Assembly (NCBI GenBank): GCA_903907075.1
Contig: CAIVMQ010000054.1
Coordinates: forward strand, 1 to 64,000
Source: an uncultured Bacteroidia bacterium
Lineage (GTDB): Bacteria > Bacteroidota > Bacteroidia > Bacteroidales > Prolixibacteraceae
Direction of reading: 5' to 3'
DNA: 64,000 nt
The translations under genes were made by a program, and so were the position numbers. The notes beneath the pieces were generated by a model. That model did no database searches. It saw only the letters and a list, made by a program, of their open reading frames with translations, and had not been told where the DNA came from. Numbering within the stretch: position 1 is the first letter of the stretch; each line of letters starts with the position of its first letter. Shown here piece by piece: positions 36,621 to 45,820 of the stretch.

Positions 36621-37274
36621 TTAAACTGTTGATAAGGGTTCAAAATCATCTCTGAGAAAAAACCTGGCCCCACTCTCGGTTATCTCCATTCCTACAACAC
36701 CAATAACAATAAGTTTAACCAATAAACGCTCTCCTTTGATTCTGGGCAGTTTAGCAAGTCGTGAAAATTGATTTAGCGAGAGTCGTTGTGTTGAGTCGAG
36801 TAATGAAAGCATTGTTTTCTCCTGCTCTGAGAATCGAATAAATACGCCGCGTGGGTTCTTTTGCTGTTCCCATACTTTGAGCAGTATTCCTGGTGCGACG
36901 ATATTCTGATCCTCTTTACGAATATAAACGCGCCAGTCGCCAGACTCATTCTGAGCAGAATGGGGAATCTCGCTACGCGGAGGAATCTTGATCTCCAATA
37001 CACTCTTTCCTTCGATTTGCCATTGTTGGGTTTGAAAAGTGATCGGTGGCTTACTATATAATTTTGCAGCAGCTTCGGCCATATAGTACTCTTCGTCAGA
37101 CTTCACTCCGGCAACAGAACCATTATCTCTGACTCCCAATAACAATCGGCCTCCGTCAGTATTAGCAAAGGCAACCATTGAACGGGCAATTTTGCGCGAA
37201 TCATTAATACAATATTTAAAATCTTGCCGCTGATGCTCCCCTTCGGCAATCATCCTAAAAAACTTTGTGCTCAT
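36621..37274 (-). CDS. AlbA_2/Schlafen-type putative DNA-binding protein
   Basis: A 217-residue protein. Residues ~8-140 carry the AlbA_2 (formerly 'divergent AAA-4') core 'EGEHQRQDFKYCINDSRKIARSMVAFANTDGGRLLLGVRDNGSVAGV' and '...DWRVYIRKEDQNIVAPG'. The C-terminal ~70 residues look like a winged helix ('RLSLNQFSRLAKLPRIKGERLLVKLIVIGVV'). There is no ATPase/HATPase part as in longer relatives. Likely a DNA- or RNA-binding regulator, targets unknown. Monocistronic. Confidence 0.8.
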   Translation of the reverse strand: MSTKFFRMIAEGEHQRQDFKYCINDSRKIARSMVAFANTDGGRLLLGVRDNGSVAGVKSDEEYYMAEAAAKLYSKPPITFQTQQWQIEGKSVLEIKIPPRSEIPHSAQNESGDWRVYIRKEDQNIVAPGILLKVWEQQKNPRGVFIRFSEQEKTMLSLLDSTQRLSLNQFSRLAKLPRIKGERLLVKLIVIGVVGMEITESGARFFLRDDFEPLSTV

Positions 37275-37823
37275 CTGTTTTGTGAAGAAAATTCAAACTA
37301 TCAATATAACAACTAAGGCTCAAAAAGTTCTCTCTATTGACATCAAAAATCGAAATTCAAATACGTTTGTCATTTTACCTTATATGTTAAACCCTAATTA
37401 ACAAAAGATGGCCAATGTAATAGATTATCGTGTCTATGCTAAAATATCGATAAAGTTATCACCAATTTTATAGCCGCAAAAGTAAATATCTAAACTAATG
37501 ATTCCGAAATTAATAGCTGCTAAAAATAGTTTACCCTAAGTAGGCTTTCAAGAATGTATAAACCCAAAGTTAATAAACAATTTAAATTCCTTTTCTCCCT
37601 TTTTTTAGGCCGGTTGAAAATCTGTATATTTGCAATGCAAAAATACGCAAGATTACATCGAGGCACTTAAGAAAGATTCGTGTTATGACTATTCGGTGTT
37701 CAAAGCAGGGAAGCTAATCGTCCGACTTAATCTTGCGCTAAAACGAATTTAACTAATCGATTGTATTAGTTCTGATTTCTACGGAATCGATCACTATCAA
37801 ACAGTTAACTAAATGCTTTCTAA
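37275..37823. other. 549-bp intergenic region with possible structured leader or small RNA
   Basis: Holds the -7 box at 37625-37632, followed by a perfect 10-bp inverted repeat, cgcaagatta (37646-37655) and taatcttgcg (37728-37737), which would close a 72-nt loop. An ATG-less frame from TTG (37630) to TAA (37752), 40 codons, covers the same DNA. Sequence 37275-37620 shows nothing recognisable. Confidence 0.45.
37625..37632 (+). promoter_or_regulatory. TAnnTTTG -7 box upstream of the SPOR/PurF-like pair
   Basis: TATATTTG followed by C. Transcription from here would give a leader of about 185 nt that begins just before the inverted repeat at 37646-37737. Confidence 0.5.
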
Positions 37824-38297
37824 GTGAAACAAACGGTCATCTCTCTTTTAATGCTGATACTCTGCACGGGATTTACATCCCTTCGTATAAGCAGAATACA
37901 AGAAGATCGTTTGGTTTCGCCAGATTCACTTTCTATTTGGGAGAAGTTAGACATTCAATGTGATGAAAAGCTAAATGAGCTTTTAAAGCTGCAAGCCGAG
38001 CAGAATAAAAAAAATGGAACAATGAGTGGATTCAGGCTTCAGATATATTTTGGATCGGGTGAGAATGCCCACGGTCAGGCGATCCGAACGAAGACCGAAT
38101 TTCTATCTTCAAACCCAGATATCAAGACTTATTTAATTTTTAAATCGCCTGATTTTATTGTGCGGGTTGGGAATTTCAGAACCAAGAGTGAAGCCTTAAA
38201 AATACAAAAGACACTGAGCTATAAATTTCCGAATTCATTTATAGTTGCCGATGAGATTGCCTTGCCGGAGCTATCAAAACTTACGACAATTAACTAA
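37824..38297 (+). CDS. Secreted SPOR-domain protein
   Basis: A 157-residue exported protein with an N-terminal signal ('VISLLMLILCTGFTSL'). The last ~80 residues match a SPOR domain: 'GFRLQIYFGSGENAHGQAIRTKTEFL...IKTYLIFKSPDFIVRVGNFRTKSEALKIQKTL'. SPOR domains bind denuded peptidoglycan, so a role at the cell wall or septum is likely. It lies 15 bp before the PurF-like gene, an association seen in Bacteroidota but functionally unexplained. Confidence 0.82.
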   Translation: MKQTVISLLMLILCTGFTSLRISRIQEDRLVSPDSLSIWEKLDIQCDEKLNELLKLQAEQNKKNGTMSGFRLQIYFGSGENAHGQAIRTKTEFLSSNPDIKTYLIFKSPDFIVRVGNFRTKSEALKIQKTLSYKFPNSFIVADEIALPELSKLTTIN

Positions 38298-38312
38298 TCA
38301 GGATTATCCGGG

Positions 38313-40214
38313 ATGAGCGAACAAATTAAACACGAGTGTGGAATTGCTTTAATCAGATTGCTAAAACCACTGGAATACTACCGTTTAAAGTATGGCACGT
38401 GGCAATACGGGGTTAATAAACTCTATTTGTTAATGGAGAAACAGCACAATCGTGGGCAGGATGGGGCTGGTACAGTAGGGGTAAAGATTAATGTCCCTCC
38501 GGGACAGGAATATATTTTTCGACACAGATCTGTAGATGCAAATCCTATTAAAGATGTCTTTGGGAAAATATACAAAGAATTTAATGCAGCAGCAACACAA
38601 TTCCCTCAGAGTTTCCATGATCCAGTATGGGCTAAAGAGAACCTTCCTTTTGCAGGTGAAGTTTATTTAGGACATCTGCGCTATGGAACATTTGGACGCA
38701 ATAGCGTCGAGTATACCCATCCGGTAATGCGACTTAACAATTGGAGATCCCGGAGTCTTGTATTAGCAGGAAATTTCAATCTTACTAATGTCGATGAGCT
38801 CTTTGATCTCTTAGTCGGATTAGGCCAACACCCTAAAGGATTTACCGATACCGTTACAATTCTCGAAAAGATCGGCCATTTTATTGATGAAGAGAATGAA
38901 CAATTATTTCGAAAATATAAGAACAAAGGGCTATCCAATAAAGAGATCACATGCCAAATAGAGGAGAAGCTTGATATTCGAAAAATCCTTGAACGGGCAA
39001 GCCGTGATTGGGATGGAGGTTATACCATCGGAGGCGTTGTGGGGCATGGTGATGCTTTTGTTGTTCGCGATCCCTGGGGAATACGACCCGCATTCTACTA
39101 TGCCGATGATGAGATTGTTGTTGTTGCATCCGAAAGACCGGTTATTCAAACGGTGCTAAATGTGGGATGGAAACAGATTAACGAGATTCAACCGGGAAAT
39201 GCCCTGATCATAAAATCAAATGGTACCATATCGCACGAACAGGTTCGCAAACCTGAGATTCGTAAATCGTGCTCCTTCGAACGAATCTATTTCTCAAGAG
39301 GGTCAGACCGTGACATATACCTTGAGCGCAAGAAACTTGGTTTTTTATTAGCCCCTACTATTCTTCAAAAAATCAATCACGACCTTAAAAATACCGTCTT
39401 CTCCTATATTCCAAACACAGCCGAGACAGCCTTTCTGGGGATGATGGAGGGGATACGATCTGAACAAACAATCTGGAAGAAAGAGAAGATTCGTGAATTA
39501 GGTGCTGCCATAACAGATGCTGAGTTGACAGAGATCATCTCTCAACAGCCTCGCATGGAGAAGATTGCAATTAAAGATGTGAAGATGCGTACTTTTATTG
39601 CAGATGATTCTAGTCGCGATGATCTTGTGGGTCATGTCTATGATGTGACCTACGGAATTGTGGATAATCATAACGATACTTTAGTCGTTCTTGACGACTC
39701 TATTGTTCGGGGAACGACATTAAAACAGAGTATTCTTAAGATTCTTGATCGGTTAAAGCCCAAGAAAATTATTATTATCTCTTCGGCGCCTCAGATTCGT
39801 TATCCCGATTGCTATGGAATTGACATGGCTATTCTTGCTAAGTTTGTCGCATTCGAAGCAGCCATAGCTTTGCTTAAGGAGACTGGCCAATCAAAAATTA
39901 TCGATGGCGTTTATCGCAAGTGCAAGGAACAGCAATACCTCCCCAAGGAAGAGATGGTGAATCACCTGATTGATATTTACAAACCATTTAGTGATGAACA
40001 GATCTCCGCAAAAATTGCGCAGTTACTCAAGCCTGCGGAGTGCAAAGCCGAGGTTGAAATTGTTTATCAGAGTGTTGAGAATCTCCATCTGGCCTGTCCA
40101 AATGATTTAGGCGACTGGTATTTCACGGGCAATTACCCAACTCCTGGAGGAAATAAGGTTGTCAATACCGCCTTTATTAACTTTATCGAGGGGATAAAAG
40201 GGAGGGCTTATTAA
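38313..40214 (+). CDS. Long PurF-like amidophosphoribosyltransferase family protein
   Basis: A 633-residue cytoplasmic protein with a class II glutamine amidotransferase domain (~1-290; 'HECGIALIR', 'EKQHNRGQDGAGTVG', 'GHLRYGTFG', 'RDPWGIRPAFYY', 'ASERPVIQTV') and a phosphoribosyltransferase domain with the PRPP loop 'LVVLDDSIVRGTTLKQSILKIL'. The nucleophile would be Cys9, which needs propeptide removal as in PurF. It is over 100 residues longer than standard PurF (~500), with insertions in both domains. Bacteroidota often carry this long form in addition to a standard PurF; whether it makes phosphoribosylamine is not known from sequence. Confidence 0.87.
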   Translation: MSEQIKHECGIALIRLLKPLEYYRLKYGTWQYGVNKLYLLMEKQHNRGQDGAGTVGVKINVPPGQEYIFRHRSVDANPIKDVFGKIYKEFNAAATQFPQSFHDPVWAKENLPFAGEVYLGHLRYGTFGRNSVEYTHPVMRLNNWRSRSLVLAGNFNLTNVDELFDLLVGLGQHPKGFTDTVTILEKIGHFIDEENEQLFRKYKNKGLSNKEITCQIEEKLDIRKILERASRDWDGGYTIGGVVGHGDAFVVRDPWGIRPAFYYADDEIVVVASERPVIQTVLNVGWKQINEIQPGNALIIKSNGTISHEQVRKPEIRKSCSFERIYFSRGSDRDIYLERKKLGFLLAPTILQKINHDLKNTVFSYIPNTAETAFLGMMEGIRSEQTIWKKEKIRELGAAITDAELTEIISQQPRMEKIAIKDVKMRTFIADDSSRDDLVGHVYDVTYGIVDNHNDTLVVLDDSIVRGTTLKQSILKILDRLKPKKIIIISSAPQIRYPDCYGIDMAILAKFVAFEAAIALLKETGQSKIIDGVYRKCKEQQYLPKEEMVNHLIDIYKPFSDEQISAKIAQLLKPAECKAEVEIVYQSVENLHLACPNDLGDWYFTGNYPTPGGNKVVNTAFINFIEGIKGRAY

Positions 40215-40314
40215 AGGTCAAAGTGCAAAATTCAACGTTTTAAAATGCAACTAATCTTGACTGATAAGAGCTTGCTCTATCTAAGACAGGGTTAAAATTT
40301 CAACTTCTCTTTAA

Positions 40315-41640
40315 TTATCTCCCTTTTCGTCTCCCTTTATTTTTGGTCTCGCGAAGCTGAGTGCTTTTCTGGTTAAAGCTAAACGCGTTTTTTGCCTGAC
40401 GGGACTTCTTCTCGTGGAAAGCTCCCTTAAATTCAGGATCTGCCAATCGCTTTTGGCGGTCAATCTCGCGATCAATAACCTGTTTCTCGGGCTTACTAAG
40501 CGGAATAACATCGATAGTCTCGGGCAACTTGCGCTCCTCAATCTTCATACGGATTAGCTCCTCGATATTCTCAAGATGATAATCTTCCTCCGGACCGATG
40601 AATGAGATTGCGACCCCCTCTGTATTAGCACGGGCCGTGCGACCAATGCGGTGAATATAATCCTCATAACGCGGGGGAAGGTCAAAATTAATAACATGAG
40701 ATATCATACTCACATCAATTCCACGAGCGGAAATATCAGTAGATACCAATACCCGTACCGTTCCTGATTTAAAAGCTTCAATAGCGTTAATCCGAGAGCT
40801 CTGTGCCTTATTGGAATGGAGAATCCGCACCTCCCCTTCGGTCTTCTTTTTAATCACTTTATACACATCCTCAGCATTCTCTTTCGTCCTGCAAAAGATA
40901 ATTACCCGTTTAAACTCCTCTTCATCCAGTAAGAGATAATTGATGAAATTGAGTTTGGTTTTAAAATTAGGTACCTTATAATAATATTGTTTTACCTTTT
41001 CAACCGGAGTAGCCGAAGGAGCTACCTCAACACGTTCGGGGAAGGCAAGAAATTCATTACTCATCATCTCGATACTCTCAGAGAATGTCGCGGAAAAAAG
41101 GAGGTTTTGGCGACGTGGAGGGATCACCTCAAACAACTTATTTAATTGTGGCATAAATCCCATGTCGAGCATCCGATCTGCCTCATCAACGACAAGTGTC
41201 TTAACGCTCTTCATACCAAATGCCCCGGCACGATAGAGCTCCCATAAACGACCCGGTGTAGCCACCAGAATATCGACTCCCGGTTCGAGAAGCGCCGCAT
41301 GCTTAGTCCAGCCGATACCTCCATAAACAGCAGCATGTCTGATATTCGTGTATTGCGAAAGCTCTGCAATATCCTCACCCACCTGAATTGAAAGCTCACG
41401 TGTGGGCACTAAAACGATTGCCCGAGGATCTGTCCCCTCTGCCTTAACGAGTTTCATCAACAACGGAATCACATAAGCTGCGGTTTTCCCTGTCCCGGTC
41501 TGAGCAATACCCAATACATCCTTTCCAGATTTAATAACAGGAATAGCCTGCTCCTGAATTGGAGTTGGGGTTGTAAATCCAATCTCATCCAATGCTTTTA
41601 AAACCGATTTACTAATCCCAAATCCTTCAAATGTTGTCAT
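40315..41640 (-). CDS. rhlE: DEAD-box RNA helicase (RhlE type)
   Basis: An ATP-dependent RNA helicase of 441 residues. Motifs in order: Q motif 'PTPIQEQAIP', I 'AQTGTGKTAAY', Ia 'VPTRELSIQ', II 'VDEADRML', III 'SATF', IV 'VIIFCRTKE', V 'VLVSTDISARGIDV' and VI 'HRIGRTAR'. The C-terminal ~70 residues are basic and repetitive, a usual RNA-binding tail. MTTFEGFGIS (41640) is preferred to the Met four codons upstream. Likely role: ribosome assembly or mRNA turnover, cold stress (family knowledge). Confidence 0.93.
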   Translation of the reverse strand: MTTFEGFGISKSVLKALDEIGFTTPTPIQEQAIPVIKSGKDVLGIAQTGTGKTAAYVIPLLMKLVKAEGTDPRAIVLVPTRELSIQVGEDIAELSQYTNIRHAAVYGGIGWTKHAALLEPGVDILVATPGRLWELYRAGAFGMKSVKTLVVDEADRMLDMGFMPQLNKLFEVIPPRRQNLLFSATFSESIEMMSNEFLAFPERVEVAPSATPVEKVKQYYYKVPNFKTKLNFINYLLLDEEEFKRVIIFCRTKENAEDVYKVIKKKTEGEVRILHSNKAQSSRINAIEAFKSGTVRVLVSTDISARGIDVSMISHVINFDLPPRYEDYIHRIGRTARANTEGVAISFIGPEEDYHLENIEELIRMKIEERKLPETIDVIPLSKPEKQVIDREIDRQKRLADPEFKGAFHEKKSRQAKNAFSFNQKSTQLRETKNKGRRKGR

Positions 41641-41831
41641 TCTGAATTCCATTAATAGAGGACAAAGTTAACTTTTCTTTTTCAGGTTCAATATATTGAG
41701 AATAACCAATTGAATATCTGATACATATATTAAGATGCAGATTCTTCCAGACACTTTTACTTAAAAAATAAACCTTTGATTATTGATTAGCCGAGAGAGC
41801 TAATTTGACCAGATAAAGGTTGTCGGGTAAT

Positions 41832-42941
41832 TCAGATGACCTTAAATACCTTTCCCGGTAGACCTTTAACGATTCCGGCAAATTCGAGGTTAAGCAGAAG
41901 TGGAGAAACTTTATTCATTGGGAGTAAAGTCTTGATACAAATCAAGTCAATGGCTGTATCTCCATCGGCCCGAAGGAGGTCTACGATAAGTTTCTCCTCA
42001 GGGGTAAAATCATAAAACAGAGATTTTTGTATCGCGTCCGGCACACTTTGAACTGCACTCCAGTTCATCACATATTCAAGATCAGCGACCGATTCAATCA
42101 GAGCAGCACGATTTGATTTAATTAAGAAGTGGCACCCTTCAGAATAGATATCCCCCACCCTTCCAGGGAAGGCAAAAACATCGCGATAATAGGAATTTGC
42201 AATGTCGGCGGTCACCAGTGCTCCCCCTTTCTTGGCCGATTCAATGACCAATGTAGCATCTGATAATCCGGCAATAATTCGGTTTCGGCGCAAAAAATTA
42301 GTCCTGTCAATCGACGAATAGCTTATGAAATCAGATACCAGCCCGCCATTATTTTCAACCATTTCTCTGGCTGTGGAGGTATGCAATGAGGGGTAAACAG
42401 TCTCCAATCCATGTCCTAAAACGGCTACTGTAGGCAAGCCGTTACGAAGGGCCGATTTATGTGCCTGAATATCGATTCCATAAGCAAGGCCACTCACAAT
42501 AAGCATTCGATAGCCTCGATCTGTTAGGGCTCCGATAAACTGTTCCACCATTCGTCTTCCATATTCTGTGGCATGCCGGGTTCCAACAACACTGATAGAT
42601 TTGGAACTATTCAGAGGAGGATCACCCTTGACATAGAGAACTATTGGGGCGTCGGAACATCCGAGCAAACGCTGTGGATAATCGGGATCAAGGTAGAATA
42701 GTGCTTTTACCTGATTTTTATGAATAAACTCCAACTCCTTTCCTGCCCGAGATAAGACTTTTGACTGGATAATATTTCGTGCCAGAATGCTCCCCACCCC
42801 GGGAATTTTTCGCAGCGCTCTCTCTTTTTCTTTAAACACTTGTTCGGCAGACCCGGTGTAAGCAATCAATGATTTTGCAGTAACACTTCCTATTCCGGTT
42901 ATTAACGATAGCGCAATTTTAAAAATCAGCTCCTCTGCCAT
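41832..42941 (-). CDS. dprA: DNA processing protein DprA
   Basis: Loads RecA on incoming single-stranded DNA during transformation. The 369 residues show the N-terminal HhH region 'LITGIGSVTAKSLI', the Rossmann-like core 'ISVVGTRHATEYGRRM...LIVSGLAYGIDIQAHKSAL...TVAVLGHGLETVYPS', 'NFLRRNRIIAGLSDATLVIESAKKGGALVTADIA' and 'VFAFPG', plus a C-terminal winged helix. The catalogue of core residues is intact. Monocistronic between rhlE and the RRM gene. Confidence 0.93.
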   Translation of the reverse strand: MAEELIFKIALSLITGIGSVTAKSLIAYTGSAEQVFKEKERALRKIPGVGSILARNIIQSKVLSRAGKELEFIHKNQVKALFYLDPDYPQRLLGCSDAPIVLYVKGDPPLNSSKSISVVGTRHATEYGRRMVEQFIGALTDRGYRMLIVSGLAYGIDIQAHKSALRNGLPTVAVLGHGLETVYPSLHTSTAREMVENNGGLVSDFISYSSIDRTNFLRRNRIIAGLSDATLVIESAKKGGALVTADIANSYYRDVFAFPGRVGDIYSEGCHFLIKSNRAALIESVADLEYVMNWSAVQSVPDAIQKSLFYDFTPEEKLIVDLLRADGDTAIDLICIKTLLPMNKVSPLLLNLEFAGIVKGLPGKVFKVI

Positions 42942-43015
42942 AACAGGAAATTAAAAATGATGGGAAATTAAGAATTTGTCATGCGCTCGAGAGAAGAGTC
43001 AAACGGACGAAAAAA

Positions 43016-43432
43016 TTACGATTGCTTAAAATTCCGAAGACCACTACCCCGATAGCCGTAATTTCTTCGAATATGCTCATTTTGAGAGATTGCAGCACTT
43101 GCAGTAGTGTCGCGTGTGTAGTCACGGCGACTCCAAATCTTCACTGAGTGATCGGAAAAACTTTGCGTGGAGTCAACATCATTAGAAGTGTGTGGAGTCT
43201 GCGAATTTTTCACCGTTATTGTCGCTTCCTGAAAAACCGAAGCATCCAACTCCTGAAGTGCCTCAATAGCTTCGTGATTATTTGGCATTTCAACGAAACC
43301 ATACCCCTTAGATTTACCCGTAAAATGATCGAAGATCACCTTAACTGAACTCACAAATCCATAATGGGAGAACAATTTCTGAAGATCCTTAGAGTTCGTC
43401 GACGGATTCAACTTTGCAACAAATAAGTTCAT
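43016..43432 (-). CDS. RRM-domain RNA-binding protein
   Basis: A 138-residue protein with one RNA recognition motif at residues ~1-77: RNP2 'NLFVAKL' and RNP1 'KGYGFVEM' with the aromatic residues used for base stacking. The rest is a disordered, polar and basic tail ending 'YGYRGSGLRNFKQS'. Small RRM proteins in Bacteroidota are thought to act as post-transcriptional regulators. MNLFVAK (43432) is preferred over the Met three codons upstream, as the RRM starts there. Confidence 0.88.
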   Translation of the reverse strand: MNLFVAKLNPSTNSKDLQKLFSHYGFVSSVKVIFDHFTGKSKGYGFVEMPNNHEAIEALQELDASVFQEATITVKNSQTPHTSNDVDSTQSFSDHSVKIWSRRDYTRDTTASAAISQNEHIRRNYGYRGSGLRNFKQS

Positions 43433-43659
43433 AATAACCAAGTGTTTAAGTTAGAATTAAAGCTAATTAAAATATCCTTATCTAATTTATTATTCCGTTT
43501 ATACGAAATAATTATCTCCGAGCTAATGTTTGTTAATCGTGCTTATCGATACTTATGGGGAAGGGTTATTCGTAAAGTTAACAAAAAAAGCGAGAAAAAG
43601 TAAGGTCATTAAATTCATTTTTTGATGAATTTTTCGGTTTCGTGGTACGCAGTTTTCAT

Positions 43660-43667
43660 TACCTTTG
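43660..43667 (+). promoter_or_regulatory. TAnnTTTG -7 box directly before dnaG
   Basis: TACCTTTG ends 5 nt before the ATG at 43673. If used, the mRNA would have almost no 5' leader. Confidence 0.4.
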
Positions 43668-43672
43668 CTCGG

Positions 43673-45628
43673 ATGATTGATCAGGGAACTATACAACTAA
43701 TACTCGATTCTGCAGAAATTGCGGATGTCGTTGGTGATTTCGTTACCTTAAAGCGACGCGGCACCAGTATGATCGGTCTATGTCCCTTTCACAATGAGAA
43801 AACACCGTCGTTCAACGTATCTCAGGCCAAAGGAATATTTAAGTGTTTCGGGTGCGGCAAGGGAGGTTCATCGGTGAACTTTATTATGGAGCACGAGCAC
43901 CTTTCTTATGCTGATGCTCTCAGATGGCTTGCAGGCAAGTACAACATTGAGATCCGCGAGAAAGAAGAGAACCCTGAAGATATTAAGGAACGTAATGACC
44001 GCGAGAGCCAGTTGATTGTTTCGGAATTTGCCCAGAAATTTTTTAGTGAACAACTCTGGGAGACGAATTCAGGTCGGCTGGTAGGCCTCTCCTATCTTCG
44101 GCAGCGTGGGATGAGAGACGATATCATCAAGAAATTCGGTATCGGCTTTTGTCCCGAAGGGAAAGATACCATGACTTCAGCCGCAGTGAAAGAAGGATTC
44201 AAGATGGAATATCTCGAAAAGACCGGGCTAACCATTAAGCGTGAGGATTGGATCAGGGACCGATTCTCGGGAAGGATGATGTTTCCTATTCATGGCATCT
44301 CGGGGCGTGTGATTGGGTTTGGAGGACGAACACTATCTCAGGATAAGACTATTGCCAAATACCTCAACTCCCCAGAGTCAGATATTTACCATAAAAGCCG
44401 CGTCTTATATGGAATTTTTCAGGCTAAAAGGGCGATTATCAAGGATGATAAATGTTATCTTGTTGAGGGATATACCGATGTCACCTCATTACACCAGTCG
44501 GGGATAGAGAATGTGGTAGCTTCATCAGGCACCTCATTAACCATCGATCAGATTAGGTTAATCAGGAGGTTCACAAACAATGTAACGATTATTTACGATG
44601 GTGATCAAGCCGGCATTAAAGCCTCGATGCGCGGAATTGATATGGTTCTCGAAGAGGGGATCAATGTAAAGGTGCTGCCGCTGCCTGAAGGTGAGGATCC
44701 CGATTCGTTCTCCCGTTCGATGAGTGCCACTCAACTAACCGATTACATCAAGGCCAACGAGACCGATTTTATAAAATTCAAGACAAAATTATTACTCGCA
44801 GGGGTTGAAAATGATCCCCTTAGCCGGGCTAAGTTAATAACTGATATTGTTAGTTCTATAGCTGTTATACCCTCCGAGATTGTACGATCAGAGTATCTCA
44901 AGGAGTGCAGCAGACTTCTCGATGTGCGTGAAACAGTCCTCTATAATGAGATCCGAAAATTAAAAGTCAAGTCGGAAGACGAAATGATTAAGCATCAGGA
45001 ACGGGAGCAAATTAAAGAGGCCAATGTAAAAGTGACCCCTTCAACAGTTCCCATTCCAGCGGTCAACCCATGCGAGAATGAGGAGAAGGAGCTTCTTAAA
45101 CTATTACTCAAGTACGGGAAACATTTGATCTTTGAAGTTGAGAATCCAGATACAGGAGATGCCGATCCAATTTATGTTGCTGGTTATATCCTTTCTGAAT
45201 TAGATGCCGATCAGATGGTCTCGGTAAATCCTGTCATCAAAGCGGTATTTGATGAATATCGGTCGCATGGCGATGAAGAGAATTTTGATGCGATAAAATA
45301 TTTTGTCAACCATCCGGATCCTCTCATTAGTCAGTTGATCTCTGATATTTTATCTGAGAAAAATAAATTGAGTCAATATTGGAAAAAGAAAGGTAGTTTT
45401 ATCGAAGAGGAGCATGAGATTCTGCGTCAATTAGTCCCTAAGGTGCTACAAGAATGCAAATTGCGGTACATCACATTTTTAATTGCTCAGGCCGAGCAAG
45501 GGATACGCAAAGCATCTGACGAAAATGATGACCAGGCTGTGAATGATTTTCAAATACGGTATCAAAAACTGAAAACTGTAGAGAAGTTATTGTGTGGTCA
45601 TCTGGGTAAGAGAGCGATAACCTCGTAA
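43673..45628 (+). CDS. dnaG: DNA primase
   Basis: Synthesises RNA primers at the replication fork. The 651 residues show the CHC2 zinc-binding domain ('GLCPFHNEKTPSFNVSQ', 'IFKCFGCGKGGSSVNF'), the RNA polymerase/TOPRIM core ('FSGRMMFPIHGISGRVIGFGGR', 'YLVEGYTDVTSLHQSGIENVVASSGTSLT', 'IYDGDQAGIKAS', 'LPLPEGEDPDSF') and a C-terminal helical helicase-interaction domain. The ORF starts 17 codons earlier, but MIDQGTIQLILDSAEI is the conserved opening. It stands alone here, not next to rpoD or rpsU. Confidence 0.95.
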   Translation: MIDQGTIQLILDSAEIADVVGDFVTLKRRGTSMIGLCPFHNEKTPSFNVSQAKGIFKCFGCGKGGSSVNFIMEHEHLSYADALRWLAGKYNIEIREKEENPEDIKERNDRESQLIVSEFAQKFFSEQLWETNSGRLVGLSYLRQRGMRDDIIKKFGIGFCPEGKDTMTSAAVKEGFKMEYLEKTGLTIKREDWIRDRFSGRMMFPIHGISGRVIGFGGRTLSQDKTIAKYLNSPESDIYHKSRVLYGIFQAKRAIIKDDKCYLVEGYTDVTSLHQSGIENVVASSGTSLTIDQIRLIRRFTNNVTIIYDGDQAGIKASMRGIDMVLEEGINVKVLPLPEGEDPDSFSRSMSATQLTDYIKANETDFIKFKTKLLLAGVENDPLSRAKLITDIVSSIAVIPSEIVRSEYLKECSRLLDVRETVLYNEIRKLKVKSEDEMIKHQEREQIKEANVKVTPSTVPIPAVNPCENEEKELLKLLLKYGKHLIFEVENPDTGDADPIYVAGYILSELDADQMVSVNPVIKAVFDEYRSHGDEENFDAIKYFVNHPDPLISQLISDILSEKNKLSQYWKKKGSFIEEEHEILRQLVPKVLQECKLRYITFLIAQAEQGIRKASDENDDQAVNDFQIRYQKLKTVEKLLCGHLGKRAITS

Positions 45629-45794
45629 TAGATCTGACTTATTTGTGTATTAAATCCAATTACAATCTGGAAGATCCCGAACAGTAGAATACCTAAAGCA
45701 CCTTAAATTATATATCAAAAAGTTTAGGGTAATTCCCGGAGAACACATCATCAGTATGGAATTTAATTAGAGAGAATCCAGTAACAGAAAAAAT

Positions 45795-45802
45795 TATCTT
45801 TG
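45795..45802 (+). promoter_or_regulatory. TAnnTTTG -7 box for the fic gene
   Basis: TATCTTTG followed by C, 18 nt before the ATG at 45821. Confidence 0.5.
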
Positions 45803-45820
45803 CAGTAACGACAACCTAAT

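Noticed and set aside
37630-37752. 40-codon frame as a real small protein
   Set aside because: No ATG, and its TTG start overlaps the putative -7 box; kept only as an alternative to the leader RNA.
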